Shown piece after piece: positions 24,495 to 33,908 of a stretch of 64,000 nucleotides of DNA; position 1 is the stretch's first letter; each line of letters opens with the position of its first letter. The notes below the pieces were generated by a model. That model saw only the letters and a program-made list of their open reading frames with translations. It was not told the DNA's origin and made no database searches. The translations under genes and the position numbers were made by a program. Source of the DNA: Legionella sp. PC997 (lineage in GTDB: Bacteria > Pseudomonadota > Gammaproteobacteria > Legionellales > Legionellaceae); the NCBI RefSeq assembly GCF_014109825.1, contig NZ_CP059577.1, forward strand, positions 62,001-126,000, written 5' to 3'.

Positions 24495-26099
24495 CTAAGA
24501 ATATCTTGGAAGTACTATGGTGAATCGAGCACCTTTTAATATCGGTGATTGTGTAGCCATGACCTTTCCTCCGTGGAGATTAACAACTTTTTTAACAATA
24601 GCTAATCCTAACCCAATATGTTTATCTCCAATTCCGGAGTTTTCGGCAATTGTATATTCAGAAAAAATGTCATCCGCACCATCATCCGGCAAGCCTGAGC
24701 CATCATCGTCTACGTGAATTAAAATATGACTATTATCCAGCGAAATGGTTAAAGAAATAGTGTGCTCTGCAAATTTCATAGCATTTGTAATCAAATTGGT
24801 AACAGCATGTTTTAAATTATTTTCATCTATGTATGCTTTCAAAGAATTTAACTCATTAGTATGAAATGTAATTTCAAATGTCGATGAAGAATAAGACTCT
24901 AATAGCTTTCTTAACCATACTATTATATCGGTCTCAGACTGTTTTAATTTCAATTCGTTTGAATGCATTTTTGAGTAAATCAAAAAAGTGCTGACGAGGC
25001 GATTCATATCTGCAATATCTTCTTGTATGCTGTTTAGCTGTTTATTGAGTAATACATCTTCAGCATTTTTCCTTTTGATACTATCCGTCGCCATTTGTAT
25101 GGTTGACAAAGGGGTCCTAATTTCATGCGCGACAAACCGGCACAATTGTTTATGTGATTCAATCAGTTCTTTTAATTGCTCACCCATGTGGATGATATTT
25201 ACATACAGCCCATACAAAATAGAGGTGGTACCTATTTTCCGATGAAAATCAAAGTTCCCTTGACTGAAATTTTTAGTTATCTGATACACCTTTTTCATAT
25301 TTCTAACAAAAAGCAATGAAAAAAAGGCAATAAGACAAAGGGATAAAAAAAAGAAAGTCCCTATAAAATAATACATAACATCACTGATTCTTGCCATAAC
25401 GGGCAGATAGCTTAGTGGGCCAATTTTGAGTATTCCACCACTAAAACTATAATAGAGAATAACAATTTGTGACGAGTTTTTATTGGTTTCAAATACTAAA
25501 CGCTTTGTTGATAAAGAATTAATTATATTACCTGGTAAGTGTTTACTTTTAGTTTTATAAACATGAAGAGGAAAACCATATATTTTTTCTAACTGTAATA
25601 GTTCATTACTCCATGTATTTTTTGATTTTGATAATAAATGTTGAACGATTTGTATTAAAACAGGATTCATATAATTAAAAATAATTTCGCCAGGATCTGA
25701 AAAATTGTAAGCTAATGCATACGGGGTATTACCAATTTTTTTATACGCAGTATGTTCTACAATTACCTCGTTTAGAAATTGATAGGTTGTACCTGATAAA
25801 AAAATGATTTCACCATTATTTAATTGATTATTCTGCTTCAGGGTGAGTTTTAGACTGTCGATTACTATAAGATGAATAAGATTATCTGTTTTTTTCTTTA
25901 TTATTGCATCCCAGTTTGATTTCGGATTATTAATTAACTCTTTTTCTAAACTAATTAAAAGTCCTTGTGACATCGTTTGTCCTGCATTAACAATTATCTT
26001 TGTCTCAACTGACTTTAAATATTTAAAAAATGCCAAAACAAGAATTAAAAAAATCACGAAGAACGCAGTCAAAATTTTAATATAAATATTAAATTTCAT
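24495..26099 (-). CDS. Sensor histidine kinase (RstB/CpxA-like)
   Basis: A 534-residue inner-membrane kinase: membrane segment at about 8-27, a long periplasmic domain (about 30-238), a second membrane segment (241-266), a HAMP-like linker, H-box FVAHEIRTPLS with His325, and an ATPase domain with N-box NLITNAMKFA, DDDGSGLPDD and GLGLAIVKK. It converges on the ankyrin-protein gene with 11 bp between stops. It is the likely partner of the OmpR-type regulator at 21737-22429, as no other orphan kinase lies nearby. The periplasmic ligand is unknown. Confidence 0.85.
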   Translation of the reverse strand: MKFNIYIKILTAFFVIFLILVLAFFKYLKSVETKIIVNAGQTMSQGLLISLEKELINNPKSNWDAIIKKKTDNLIHLIVIDSLKLTLKQNNQLNNGEIIFLSGTTYQFLNEVIVEHTAYKKIGNTPYALAYNFSDPGEIIFNYMNPVLIQIVQHLLSKSKNTWSNELLQLEKIYGFPLHVYKTKSKHLPGNIINSLSTKRLVFETNKNSSQIVILYYSFSGGILKIGPLSYLPVMARISDVMYYFIGTFFFLSLCLIAFFSLLFVRNMKKVYQITKNFSQGNFDFHRKIGTTSILYGLYVNIIHMGEQLKELIESHKQLCRFVAHEIRTPLSTIQMATDSIKRKNAEDVLLNKQLNSIQEDIADMNRLVSTFLIYSKMHSNELKLKQSETDIIVWLRKLLESYSSSTFEITFHTNELNSLKAYIDENNLKHAVTNLITNAMKFAEHTISLTISLDNSHILIHVDDDGSGLPDDGADDIFSEYTIAENSGIGDKHIGLGLAIVKKVVNLHGGKVMATQSPILKGARFTIVLPRYS

Positions 26100-26196
26100 T
26101 ACTATGCACTCTAAATAAGAATAATAGATGCCTTTTCACAAGAAATACTCTGGATTATCTTTGATAATTTCAATATCTAATTCTGGCATAATTATC

Positions 26197-26853
26197 CTAC
26201 GTTTTGTCACTCTTTATAACTCTTGTAATTAGCCTATTTAAGGCATTCAAATTATCGATATTCGTTATGGCCTCATCAAATAATGATAAAGTCTCTGGAT
26301 CGTGTGTTTCTAAATACTTGAATGCTTTTTTTGGACCTTGATAACGCAATTCTTTGAATACAAAATAATCCTCTAGAATTGTGAAGATTGACCAAATATG
26401 GCGATATTTCCCTTCTAAATCTCTAGTATACGCCCTTGCCAGCATTTTTTGATACCACACTCTACGTGCTGTAATTTCATCAGGAGGGAGGGACTCAGGC
26501 AATATTAAAAAAGCAGAGAGTTTTTTTAATAACTCTGTGCCAAAATAAGCTTTTTCAACAACAACGATGCCATCTGACATACATAAATGTTCATCAGAAA
26601 TTGAATCAAAAGCATTCTCTGGATAAACAAAAATATCATGATAAACTTGATGTGCTTCATCAAAGCGTGCAATTCGTTGCTTATCTCCTTTTTCCCTAAT
26701 CCCTGCAACATCATAATCACTGGTTACTGTGAAGTCTCCTCGTGCGCGCGAGCCATATAAAATAATTGTATGGCAATGATGTAAAGATATTAATTCATCA
26801 ACAATGAATTGCAGAACAGCATCATTTTCTAATGATATTTTCTTTTGTGTCAT
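26197..26853 (-). CDS. Nucleotidyltransferase domain protein
   Basis: A 218-residue protein with a minimal nucleotidyltransferase site: IILYGSRARGDFTVTSDYDVAG gives the GSRARGD and SDYD motifs. A helical C-terminal half follows, similar to those of stand-alone MNT or kanamycin-type transferases. The substrate (nucleic acid, protein or drug) cannot be told. It starts four bases after a cupin remnant, with TTTTCTTTTG-type weak signals upstream, so it may once have been an operon partner of that gene. Confidence 0.75.
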   Translation of the reverse strand: MTQKKISLENDAVLQFIVDELISLHHCHTIILYGSRARGDFTVTSDYDVAGIREKGDKQRIARFDEAHQVYHDIFVYPENAFDSISDEHLCMSDGIVVVEKAYFGTELLKKLSAFLILPESLPPDEITARRVWYQKMLARAYTRDLEGKYRHIWSIFTILEDYFVFKELRYQGPKKAFKYLETHDPETLSLFDEAITNIDNLNALNRLITRVIKSDKT

Positions 26854-26857
26854 TTCC

Positions 26858-27067
26858 TTACCTTCTTACTTTGTAACCATAATACCAACGGCTCCCTGTG
26901 GTGGAACTGGTTTGAACCGTATGATCTACTCCTGCTGGAATCAATACTTCTTCTCCAATAGCAGGTTTTAACGTTTTATTGCCCATGGTTAAAATCCTTC
27001 CAAATTTGACCTGGGGGATCTTCCCAAAGCTCAAAACTAAAGCCACGAGAGCGCCAATTGCTCTCAA
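26858..27067 (-). pseudogene. Cupin-domain remnant
   Basis: A 69-residue frame whose second half (GEEVLIPAGVDHTVQTSS, then SRWYYGYKVRR) looks like the end of a small cupin, with the H of a metal-binding motif. The first half, starting MRAIGALVALVL, does not match, and the usual N-terminal cupin strands are missing. It ends four bases before the nucleotidyltransferase start. It is probably a truncated gene fragment. Confidence 0.4.
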
Positions 27068-27146
27068 TTATTGTTGTATCCAGCATTTAGGCTCATTATT
27101 TAAAATCATTCTTTAAATTTTACACCACTGGAGAGCATCAACACCA

Positions 27147-27185
27147 CAACCAATGACTTCAATGATCTTGTGTCGAGACTGAAGG
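27147..27185 (+). repeat. Direct repeat, right copy
   Basis: This copy matches 19063-19105: CAACCAATGACTTCAATG then ATCTTGT, then TGTCGAGACTGAAGG. The two copies bracket about 8 kb that includes the two-component regulon. Confidence 0.6.
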
Positions 27186-27196
27186 CCTCTCTTTAT

Positions 27197-27409
27197 TTAA
27201 ATTTGACTTTTAGGGACTTTGAATAAGACAGACAGGTATCGCACTAATTCCATGTTGGCTTTATCTTCAATAGAAGGTGCCGCGATTTTTATCTTGAGTT
27301 CCCCTCCAACAGCACCTACTACTTGATTGCATTTGGCGCCGGGTTGAATAAGCAAACTAAGAATTAATCCATTATCCTTTTGTTTATACCCCGGATATAG
27401 GTAAATCAT
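27197..27409 (-). pseudogene. DUF167/YggU-like protein, C-terminally truncated
   Basis: A 70-residue frame matching the first two-thirds of the DUF167 family: NGLILSLLIQPGAKCNQVVG, then LKIKIAAPSIEDKANMELV and VPKSQI. The family normally runs on for another 25-30 residues with an SRxK-type motif after VPKS; here a stop follows at once. The break lies about 12 bp from the right copy of the direct repeat, so the rearrangement that created the repeat probably cut this gene. Confidence 0.6.
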
Positions 27410-27565
27410 CTTGCTGTTCCATTATTTTATCCTGCTTTTACTATTCTATTGAGACTCGCTTTTTTATGTATAATATTCTCTGGGTAACTATTTAAAGGGA
27501 AGTTTTTTATGTTAAGTAAGACTTATATTTTTCTCGTCATTTTTTATGCATTTTAACTTCCAAAA

Positions 27566-28543
27566 ATGAATAATCTACTACCACTTTTCAAATGGGGAAC
27601 CGATTACCTGGTTTCTAATGGCTACTCAATAGAGCGCTCGCCAGAAATTGTATTGTCAACACCGTGGTCTCATGTGATCCGATTTGCAACATCAACAGAG
27701 AATTTTTATTTAAAACAAACACCACCATCTTTTTTTCTATCTAATGAGCCCAAAATCATTCGAGTATTGTCATCCCAATTCCATGCCAATGTGCCCGATA
27801 TAATTGAAATTAATGAGGATTTACATTGTTTTCTAATGAGGGATGCGGGTATTTCTTTGCGTCAAACGCTTAAAACCAACTTCAAGCCAGAGCTATTATG
27901 CCAAGCAATAAAACAATATGCCACAATTCAACGCAGATCTGAAGAGTGTATCGCTACGTTTCTCAAACTTGGTGTACCCGATTGGCGATTAAATCAATTA
28001 CCCTTTCTTTATGATCACATCTTAAAGCAAACTACTTTTTTAAAAGCAGAGGGACTCACCGATAAAGAATTACAAACACTACACGCCCTAAGCCCGAAAT
28101 TTTCAGCACAGTGCAAATTATTAGCAAGCTTTAAGATTCCTGAAACCATTGGTTATCACGATTTTCATGATAAAAATGTTCTTCTTGATCCAATTACTAA
28201 AAGAATGACTTTTGTTGATTGGGGCGAGACCGCTATCCTTCATCCATTTTTTTCGTTACAGACCTGTTTAGAACAATCGATTACTCACCATGGAGTAACA
28301 GAAGGTGATTCAACCTACCTGAAATTTCAAGATGCTTGCTTCGAAAATTGGCTAGGATTAGCGACAGAAAAACAACTGTTAAATGCATTCATTGTTGCCA
28401 AACAGATCCGGCTATTTTGGAATATACTCGCATCTAACCAGTTTATGCTCAGTGTGGATCGCCAGGCCTACAAGGCCTATTATCCCAATCAACCTAGTCC
28501 GATAGCAGGTGGTTTTAAAGCACTTCTTGAAGGCATCCATTAG
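27566..28543 (+). CDS. APH-type phosphotransferase, paralogue 1
   Basis: A 325-residue kinase-fold protein of the aminoglycoside/choline phosphotransferase group. The catalytic loop is GYHDFHDKNVLLD and the metal-binding Asp is in FVDWGE. It shares LGVPDWRL and DFHDKN, and much of its length, with the gene at 33905-34855, so the two are paralogues within the island. The substrate is unknown; such proteins phosphorylate drugs, sugars or small metabolites. No Shine-Dalgarno is evident before the ATG. A short leader-like ORF is not seen. Confidence 0.8.
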   Translation: MNNLLPLFKWGTDYLVSNGYSIERSPEIVLSTPWSHVIRFATSTENFYLKQTPPSFFLSNEPKIIRVLSSQFHANVPDIIEINEDLHCFLMRDAGISLRQTLKTNFKPELLCQAIKQYATIQRRSEECIATFLKLGVPDWRLNQLPFLYDHILKQTTFLKAEGLTDKELQTLHALSPKFSAQCKLLASFKIPETIGYHDFHDKNVLLDPITKRMTFVDWGETAILHPFFSLQTCLEQSITHHGVTEGDSTYLKFQDACFENWLGLATEKQLLNAFIVAKQIRLFWNILASNQFMLSVDRQAYKAYYPNQPSPIAGGFKALLEGIH

Positions 28544-28643
28544 TCCCAAAAATTAAGTTACTATTAGAAATAATCATAATAAGCAGCTTATTAGTTCTAT
28601 AAGTATTCATGATATACTACTGGCATAATTTGGCAGCAGTATC

Positions 28644-29336
28644 TTGTCCCGAACTGAACGTTTGTTTGATTTAATTCAATTATTACGACGTCACCGATTA
28701 CCCGTGAGTGGCAAAAAACTTTCAGAAGAATTAGGCGTAAGCCTACGCACTCTGTACCGAGATATAATAACCTTACAATCCTTAGGCGCGCCCATTGAAG
28801 GTGAGCCCGGTGTTGGTTATGTGCTTAAATCTGGTTTTATGTTGCCTCCTTTGATGTTTTCAGATGATGAAATTGAGGCAATGGTGCTAGGGTCAAGTTG
28901 GGTTGCACAACGAGCGGATACTCAACTTAAAATCGCAGCTCAAAATGTGCTTGCAAAAATTTCAGCAGTCCTTCCTACTGAATTAAAACACCAACTAGAA
29001 ACTTCAGGACTCTTAGTTCCCCCAGGAAAATGTGCCGAAAGTAAAGATAGTGATCTTATTCTCATTCGCAAAGCGATACGTTTAGAACGAAAAATCGAAT
29101 TAGAATATCAAGATCTCCAAAACAATCATTCGACACGAATACTCTGGCCTATCGCGCTCGGCTTTTTTGATGAAGTGCATCTCATGGTGGGTTGGTGTGA
29201 ACTAAGGCAGGACTTCCGTCACTTCAGAACCGATAGAATTATTCAATTATCCATTAAAGAACAAAAATATTCCGAACGCCGACAATCCCTTTTAAAGAAG
29301 TGGCGCACCCTACATAACATTCCCCAATCCTATTGA
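28644..29336 (+). CDS. YafY-family regulator (HTH plus WYL domain)
   Basis: A 230-residue transcription factor: an N-terminal HTH_11 domain (RTERLFDLIQLLRRHRLPVSG, with SLRTLYRDI as recognition helix) and a WYL domain (from about 140) that binds nucleotide-type ligands or single-stranded DNA in relatives. The start is TTG at 28644; it gives the invariant family opening SRTERL, and there is no better ATG. It probably controls the genes that follow (VOC, EVE, GyrI-like, AlkD), which run in the same direction; this is inference from position. Confidence 0.85.
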   Translation: MSRTERLFDLIQLLRRHRLPVSGKKLSEELGVSLRTLYRDIITLQSLGAPIEGEPGVGYVLKSGFMLPPLMFSDDEIEAMVLGSSWVAQRADTQLKIAAQNVLAKISAVLPTELKHQLETSGLLVPPGKCAESKDSDLILIRKAIRLERKIELEYQDLQNNHSTRILWPIALGFFDEVHLMVGWCELRQDFRHFRTDRIIQLSIKEQKYSERRQSLLKKWRTLHNIPQSY

Positions 29337-29413
29337 ATGATGCTGACAAAAACTGTCATCCGTATGTTTTATATTCTCCAATGAATTTAGCGAAATAAAA
29401 AACAGGAAAAATC

Positions 29414-29788
29414 ATGACATTCGACCCCAATTTAGTTCTATTTTATGTGAGCAATATAGAAAACAGTACTCATTTTTACTCAGAATTGCTCAATGCTCAG
29501 CCTATCCACACTGAGCCTGATTACGCCATGTTTTTATTAAAATCCGGTTTGCGATTGGGATTATGGTCTCAAAATTCTGCGTTACCTGCACCAACTGCAT
29601 TAGGTGGCGGTAGCGAACTCGCTATTTTGGTTCCCGATGAGCAAGCCGTTGATGAACTTTTTAGAAATTATCAAACTAAGAATTTTAAAATGATACAAGA
29701 ACCAACACCGATGGATTTTGGTTATACGTTTGTAACCTGCGACCCAGATGGTCATCGAATTCGCTTTTTTTCAAAGAACGGATCATGA
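29414..29788 (+). CDS. VOC/glyoxalase-fold protein
   Basis: A 124-residue vicinal-oxygen-chelate protein: LVLFYVSNIENSTHFYSELL opening, then a paired repeat ending DPDGHRIRFFSK, with the typical Glu/His pattern partly kept. Members include glyoxalase I, fosfomycin transferases and bleomycin-binding proteins; which applies is not clear. It overlaps the EVE gene by ATGA, so the two are coupled. AGGAAAAATC precedes the ATG. Confidence 0.8.
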   Translation: MTFDPNLVLFYVSNIENSTHFYSELLNAQPIHTEPDYAMFLLKSGLRLGLWSQNSALPAPTALGGGSELAILVPDEQAVDELFRNYQTKNFKMIQEPTPMDFGYTFVTCDPDGHRIRFFSKNGS

Positions 29789-30213
29789 ACCAAAACTGGC
29801 TGGCTGTCGCCTGCGCGTCCCACGTGCAAATTGGAGTGGAAGGAGGGTTTATGCAAGTTTGCTACGGTAAACTTGCACCTCTAAAGAGAATAAAAGCGGA
29901 CGATTGCATCATTTATTACTCGCCGACGCTGCACTTTAAAGGCATTGAAAAACTGCAAGCATTTACGGCAATTAGAATCGTTCTACCAGGTGAGCCCTAT
30001 CAAGTGGATATGGGTAATGGTTTTCATCCATTTCGACGAAATGTACTTTGGGCCAATAAAAAGATTGATGTTTCGATACACACGCTTATTGAATCGCTCG
30101 AATTGACAAAAAATACCAAGAATTGGGGATACCCATTTCGTTTTGGCCTATTAAAAATCAGTGAAGCGGATAAACGCATCATTGCCAATGCCATGCAGGC
30201 TTATATTAATTAA
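29785..30213 (+). CDS. EVE domain protein (UPF0310-like)
   Basis: A 142-residue EVE (PUA-like) protein: NWLAVACASHVQIGVEGGFMQVCYGK opening (core GVEGGFMQV), then LKRIKADDCIIYYSPT and a C-terminal NWGYPFRFGL motif. EVE domains recognise modified bases and often occur near defence genes. It starts in the last codon of the VOC gene (ATGA overlap). Its role here is unknown. Confidence 0.82.
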   Translation: MNQNWLAVACASHVQIGVEGGFMQVCYGKLAPLKRIKADDCIIYYSPTLHFKGIEKLQAFTAIRIVLPGEPYQVDMGNGFHPFRRNVLWANKKIDVSIHTLIESLELTKNTKNWGYPFRFGLLKISEADKRIIANAMQAYIN

Positions 30214-30236
30214 AAACTTCTACTTTGGAGCCTTAT

Positions 30237-30695
30237 ATGACTGTTATTATACCCCAATTGACCCAGATTCAAGAATTTAAAGTAACTGGAATGAGTGTAA
30301 GAACAAAAAATGAAGAGGATTTTAATCCCAAAACTGCACGAATACCTCATCTTTGGGAGCAATTTCTTGATTCAAAAATCAAAACACAACAAGATAGCCC
30401 CGTTTATGGCGTGTATCACCATTATGAGTCCGACTCATCAGGGTACTATACAGTTACTGCTGGGATAGGAATTGTGAATGAATCCAAAGCTACGCACTTG
30501 GATAGAGTCACTATAAACGCGGGCAACTATCTGGTTTTTAAAGCAATTGGGCCTAATCCCTCAGCAATCATTAATGCCTGGCAAACTATTTGGAGCTATT
30601 TTAATGAAAAGCCAAAATACGAAAGAATCTACCTCACTGATTTTGAGCTCTATAAAACGCCTCATGAAAGTGCAGTATACATAGGCATAAAATAA
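30237..30695 (+). CDS. GyrI-like/AraC effector-binding domain protein
   Basis: A 152-residue protein of the GyrI-like small-molecule binding family: repeated halves with PVYGVYHHYESDSSGYYTVTAGI (core YGVYHHYES) and an end segment with ERIYLTDFELY. In related regulators this domain binds drugs; alone it can act as a drug sink or esterase. The ATG at 30237 is chosen because GGAG lies six to seven bases before it; an in-frame ATG at 30225 overlaps that site. It belongs to the run of genes after the WYL regulator. Confidence 0.75.
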   Translation: MTVIIPQLTQIQEFKVTGMSVRTKNEEDFNPKTARIPHLWEQFLDSKIKTQQDSPVYGVYHHYESDSSGYYTVTAGIGIVNESKATHLDRVTINAGNYLVFKAIGPNPSAIINAWQTIWSYFNEKPKYERIYLTDFELYKTPHESAVYIGIK

Positions 30696-30714
30696 CTAAC
30701 ATAAGATATTAACT

Positions 30715-31464
30715 ATGACAACAACTCTAAATAAAACCGAAATGATGGAGTCACTCAAAACACTTAGAAGCGAGCTCGAGTTACTTAAAAAGCCTTATTC
30801 GCAGCCAAAAACAATCTATTATAAAACGGGGCCGGGAGATTATGCAGAGCATGACCAATTTATAGGTGTAAGCGTCCCTGAATTAAGAAAAGTCGCCAAA
30901 CGTTATCAAACCGTATTACCCTTTTCTTTGTTACAAGAGTTGTTGTATTCATCTATTAATGAAGAACGCTTATTAGCGCTATTAATGTTAGTAACTCATT
31001 ATCAAAAAGGAGATATAGACCTCAAGCAAACGATTTTTCAATTTTATTTAACTCATATCAATCAGATTAATAACTGGAATTTGGTTGACGCTTCAGCCCA
31101 TTGGATTGTTGGGGCGCATTTATTAGATAAGGACAAAACACTCCTCTTCACCCTTGCAGAAAGCACTAACCTTTGGGAAAAACGTATCGCCATTGTCGCC
31201 ACTTGGTATTTTATTCGAAATAATCATTTTGATTGCACTCTTAAACTTGCAGAAAAACTGCTATGCGACGATCATGATTTAATTCATAAGGCCGTAGGCT
31301 GGATGTTACGAGAAGTAGGAAAACGTAACCAAGCTATCCTCATCGAATTTTTAGATAGCCATGCTTATCGAATGCCAAGAACCATGCTGCGCTACGCCAT
31401 TGAACGATTGATGCCAATAACGCGAAAAAGTTATTTATTAGCTAAGCCAATCGAATGCATTTAG
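30715..31464 (+). CDS. alkD: AlkD-like DNA alkylation repair protein
   Basis: A 249-residue all-helical HEAT-like repeat protein. Recognised by FIGVSVPELRKVAKRY near the start, NNWNLVDASAHWIVG in the middle (the Trp and Asp that line the AlkD pocket), and KAVGWMLREVGKRN, with the typical end RYAIERL. AlkD excises bulky or cationic alkylated bases without flipping them. It is convergent with the shikimate kinase-LuxR gene, with only two bases between stops. Confidence 0.88.
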   Translation: MTTTLNKTEMMESLKTLRSELELLKKPYSQPKTIYYKTGPGDYAEHDQFIGVSVPELRKVAKRYQTVLPFSLLQELLYSSINEERLLALLMLVTHYQKGDIDLKQTIFQFYLTHINQINNWNLVDASAHWIVGAHLLDKDKTLLFTLAESTNLWEKRIAIVATWYFIRNNHFDCTLKLAEKLLCDDHDLIHKAVGWMLREVGKRNQAILIEFLDSHAYRMPRTMLRYAIERLMPITRKSYLLAKPIECI

Positions 31465-31466
31465 AA

Positions 31467-32246
31467 TCATGGTTGTTCATGAAATAAAGCAATTAGTTCT
31501 TTACTGGAAGAACATCCTAAGGACTCCATCAATTTAGCAATCATTCCTTCAACTGTTCTGTAAGAAACATGAGTTTCACGCGCAATTTCTTTAGCTGTTT
31601 TTCCTTGTGCCAACAACTTCAGGTATATGGCTTGTTGTTCAGTTAGCTCAACTTTCGTGTGAAATTCCTTATGGTATAAAGTAAAATCTTTTTTCTCCAA
31701 AATTGATGTTAGGTTTTTTTGGGGTAACATTTCTTCATTCCCCACCACAGCCGTCACAATACAACGTGTATGCTCCTCTAATTTCCCATCATCACCATGC
31801 ATAGTGAGTGTAGCAACCTCTTTATATAAATTATCTCGCTCATCATGTAGTTGCTCAAAAAAATCGCTCAAACTTGGTATAGGCAATAAACTTGTAGTAT
31901 TGCGTGCAGTACGATCGATTTGGACCGGAGTACTCACATCCAAAAATACAGTCATTTCATCGTGCAATAACTGACGATTTTTTAATGACAAAACAACGCT
32001 GGAATCCGTTGTCACAATGATATGCTCTTGGGTGCAAAGGGAAGTTAATATATCAAACTGACATTCATAAAAAGCATCACTCCCAGGGCCTCCAAGTATT
32101 TCCCACACATGTCGTCCAACATGGAACTCTAACCCCAAATCCGCATCGACAAATCGCCACCCTAATGATTGAGACACAGACTTTGCTAATAATCCTTTAC
32201 CCGCACCATGATGACCAACAATAAAAATTCGTTGAGGTTGATTCAT
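31467..32246 (-). CDS. Shikimate kinase-like P-loop domain fused to LuxR HTH
   Basis: A 259-residue hybrid. Residues 1-175 look like a shikimate kinase: P-loop GHHGAGKG, then FVDADLGLEFHVGRHVWEIL (core DADLGLE), and a lid-like RTARNTT segment. Residues 200-259 are a LuxR/FixJ-type helix-turn-helix (VELTEQQAIYLKLLAQGKTAKEIA core, VSYRTVEGMIAKL recognition helix). The kinase fold probably acts as an ATP or metabolite-responsive switch rather than an aromatic-pathway enzyme, but this is inference. The target genes are unknown; the nearest divergent gene is the GNAT-APH fusion. Confidence 0.78.
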   Translation of the reverse strand: MNQPQRIFIVGHHGAGKGLLAKSVSQSLGWRFVDADLGLEFHVGRHVWEILGGPGSDAFYECQFDILTSLCTQEHIIVTTDSSVVLSLKNRQLLHDEMTVFLDVSTPVQIDRTARNTTSLLPIPSLSDFFEQLHDERDNLYKEVATLTMHGDDGKLEEHTRCIVTAVVGNEEMLPQKNLTSILEKKDFTLYHKEFHTKVELTEQQAIYLKLLAQGKTAKEIARETHVSYRTVEGMIAKLMESLGCSSSKELIALFHEQP

Positions 32247-32465
32247 TCTTACTATCTCCTAAAACTAAATGATGTAATAATTATACAAATAGACCATAAG
32301 ATGCATCAATACGTAGAACTACGTGAGTATTGAGTATAGGATTATTATTCTAATCTAACAGAAAAATTAATTTTGGGAAAAATAGCAGTATTTTTTTCTT
32401 CCAAGCATTCACTTGAGAGTACACTGATTGATAAGATAACAAGCAAAACATTGCTAACAATTTCT

Positions 32466-33908
32466 ATGAGTAAATATTCTATGCCCAACTATCTGCATCT
32501 CGCCCTGAAATCCGAACGACTTCAGTTAATCCCTATTTCACTAAACTATGCCGAAGAGTTGTGCAAAGAATTTACCGCTGAAATTACAGAACATATGTGG
32601 CCAAGTGCTCCGAAAACTCAAGAAGAAATTAACCAGCATATTTCTGAACAACAAATCAAAATGCAGGAAGGCACTGAAATCGCATTAGTCATTTTAAACG
32701 AAGAAAACCAAGCTTTTTTAGGATATGCCTGCCTGCACCAAGCGAATACGAAAACACCCGAATTAGGTATTTGGTTAAAGAAAAGTGCTCATGGATTTCA
32801 CTATGGTTTTGAAACAATTAATTTATTAAAAACATGGGCTGAAACTAATCTTGTTTATGATTATCTAAAATATCCAGTTGTAAGACATAATATCCCAAGT
32901 CGCAAACTTGCCGAAAAAATGGGTGGCATCATTCAAGATGAATACATCAAAACAAGTGAATCAGGCAAGTTGCTTGATGAAGTAGAATATCGATTTTATG
33001 GTGTACCAATGACAAATACACAACCCATGAATATTACTGAAAGCTTAGTGCGCGAGCTCATTGCTCAGCAATTTCCACAGTGGAGTCATCTGCCTATTCA
33101 AGCTGTAAACAATAGCGGTTGGGACAATAGAACCTTTCACCTAGGTACAGAAATGCTCATTCGTATGCCAAGCAGCGCCGAATACGCAGGACAAGTGGAA
33201 AAAGAGCAAGCATGGTTACCCCAATTGGCCCCACATCTTCCTCTTCCGATACCCGCACCGCTTGCGATGGGAAAACCCAGTACCCTGTATCCTTGGAAGT
33301 GGTCCATTAATCATTGGCTTCCTGGAGAAACAGCAGCGGTTACTCCCATTAATGATTTACCTGAATTTGCACATGATTTAGCTCTATTTCTTAAAGCGCT
33401 CCAGAGCATCAATTCAATAGGCGGTCCTCTTGCTGGGCCCCAGAGTTTTTATCGTGGTGGTGATTTAGCAGTTTATGATTCAGAGACACACAAAGCCATC
33501 GAAAATTTGAAGGACAATATAGATTTTCATTCTGCAACACAAGTTTGGGAAAAAGCACTCTCCACCTCATGGCAAAATCCACCAGTATGGGTCCATGGTG
33601 ATGTGAGTGTTGGCAATTTATTGCTTTCTCAAGGAAAATTAAGTGCGGTTATCGATTTTGGCCAACTCGCAATCGGCGATCCTGCTTGCGATCTTGCTAT
33701 TGCCTGGACACTATTTGAAGGAAAAAGTCGGAGCATTTTTTTAGAAACACTAGAACTTGACTCAAAGACTTGGGAACGAGGACGTGCCTGGGCTTTATGG
33801 AAATCAATGATGTACCTTGTGAATCAACAAACAGAGATGAATTTTGAAGCAAAAAGAGCATTGCGCACAATTCATGAAGTGATCGAGGATCATAGGAAAC
33901 TATCATGA
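32466..33908 (+). CDS. GNAT acetyltransferase fused to APH-type phosphotransferase
   Basis: About 480 residues. The first 175 are a RimJ/RimL-type GNAT domain (LKSERLQLIPISLNYAEEL, ELGIWLKKSAHGFHYGFE, SRKLAEKMGG). After a short linker with Met residues, the remaining 300 form an aminoglycoside phosphotransferase fold with catalytic WVHGDVSVGNLL and AVIDFGQLAIGDPACDLA. The bifunctional drug enzyme AAC(6')-APH(2'') is a known precedent, but this one is not that enzyme. The start is uncertain: frame opens at 32373, and ATGs at 32466 and 32481 fit the family best. It overlaps the next gene by ATGA. Confidence 0.8.
   Translation: MSKYSMPNYLHLALKSERLQLIPISLNYAEELCKEFTAEITEHMWPSAPKTQEEINQHISEQQIKMQEGTEIALVILNEENQAFLGYACLHQANTKTPELGIWLKKSAHGFHYGFETINLLKTWAETNLVYDYLKYPVVRHNIPSRKLAEKMGGIIQDEYIKTSESGKLLDEVEYRFYGVPMTNTQPMNITESLVRELIAQQFPQWSHLPIQAVNNSGWDNRTFHLGTEMLIRMPSSAEYAGQVEKEQAWLPQLAPHLPLPIPAPLAMGKPSTLYPWKWSINHWLPGETAAVTPINDLPEFAHDLALFLKALQSINSIGGPLAGPQSFYRGGDLAVYDSETHKAIENLKDNIDFHSATQVWEKALSTSWQNPPVWVHGDVSVGNLLLSQGKLSAVIDFGQLAIGDPACDLAIAWTLFEGKSRSIFLETLELDSKTWERGRAWALWKSMMYLVNQQTEMNFEAKRALRTIHEVIEDHRKLS

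Noticed and set aside
26136-26189. 17-residue mini-ORF (begins MPELDIEI) with AGGA upstream, between the nucleotidyltransferase and kinase genes
   Set aside because: Too short and without homology; could be chance or the end of a lost gene.
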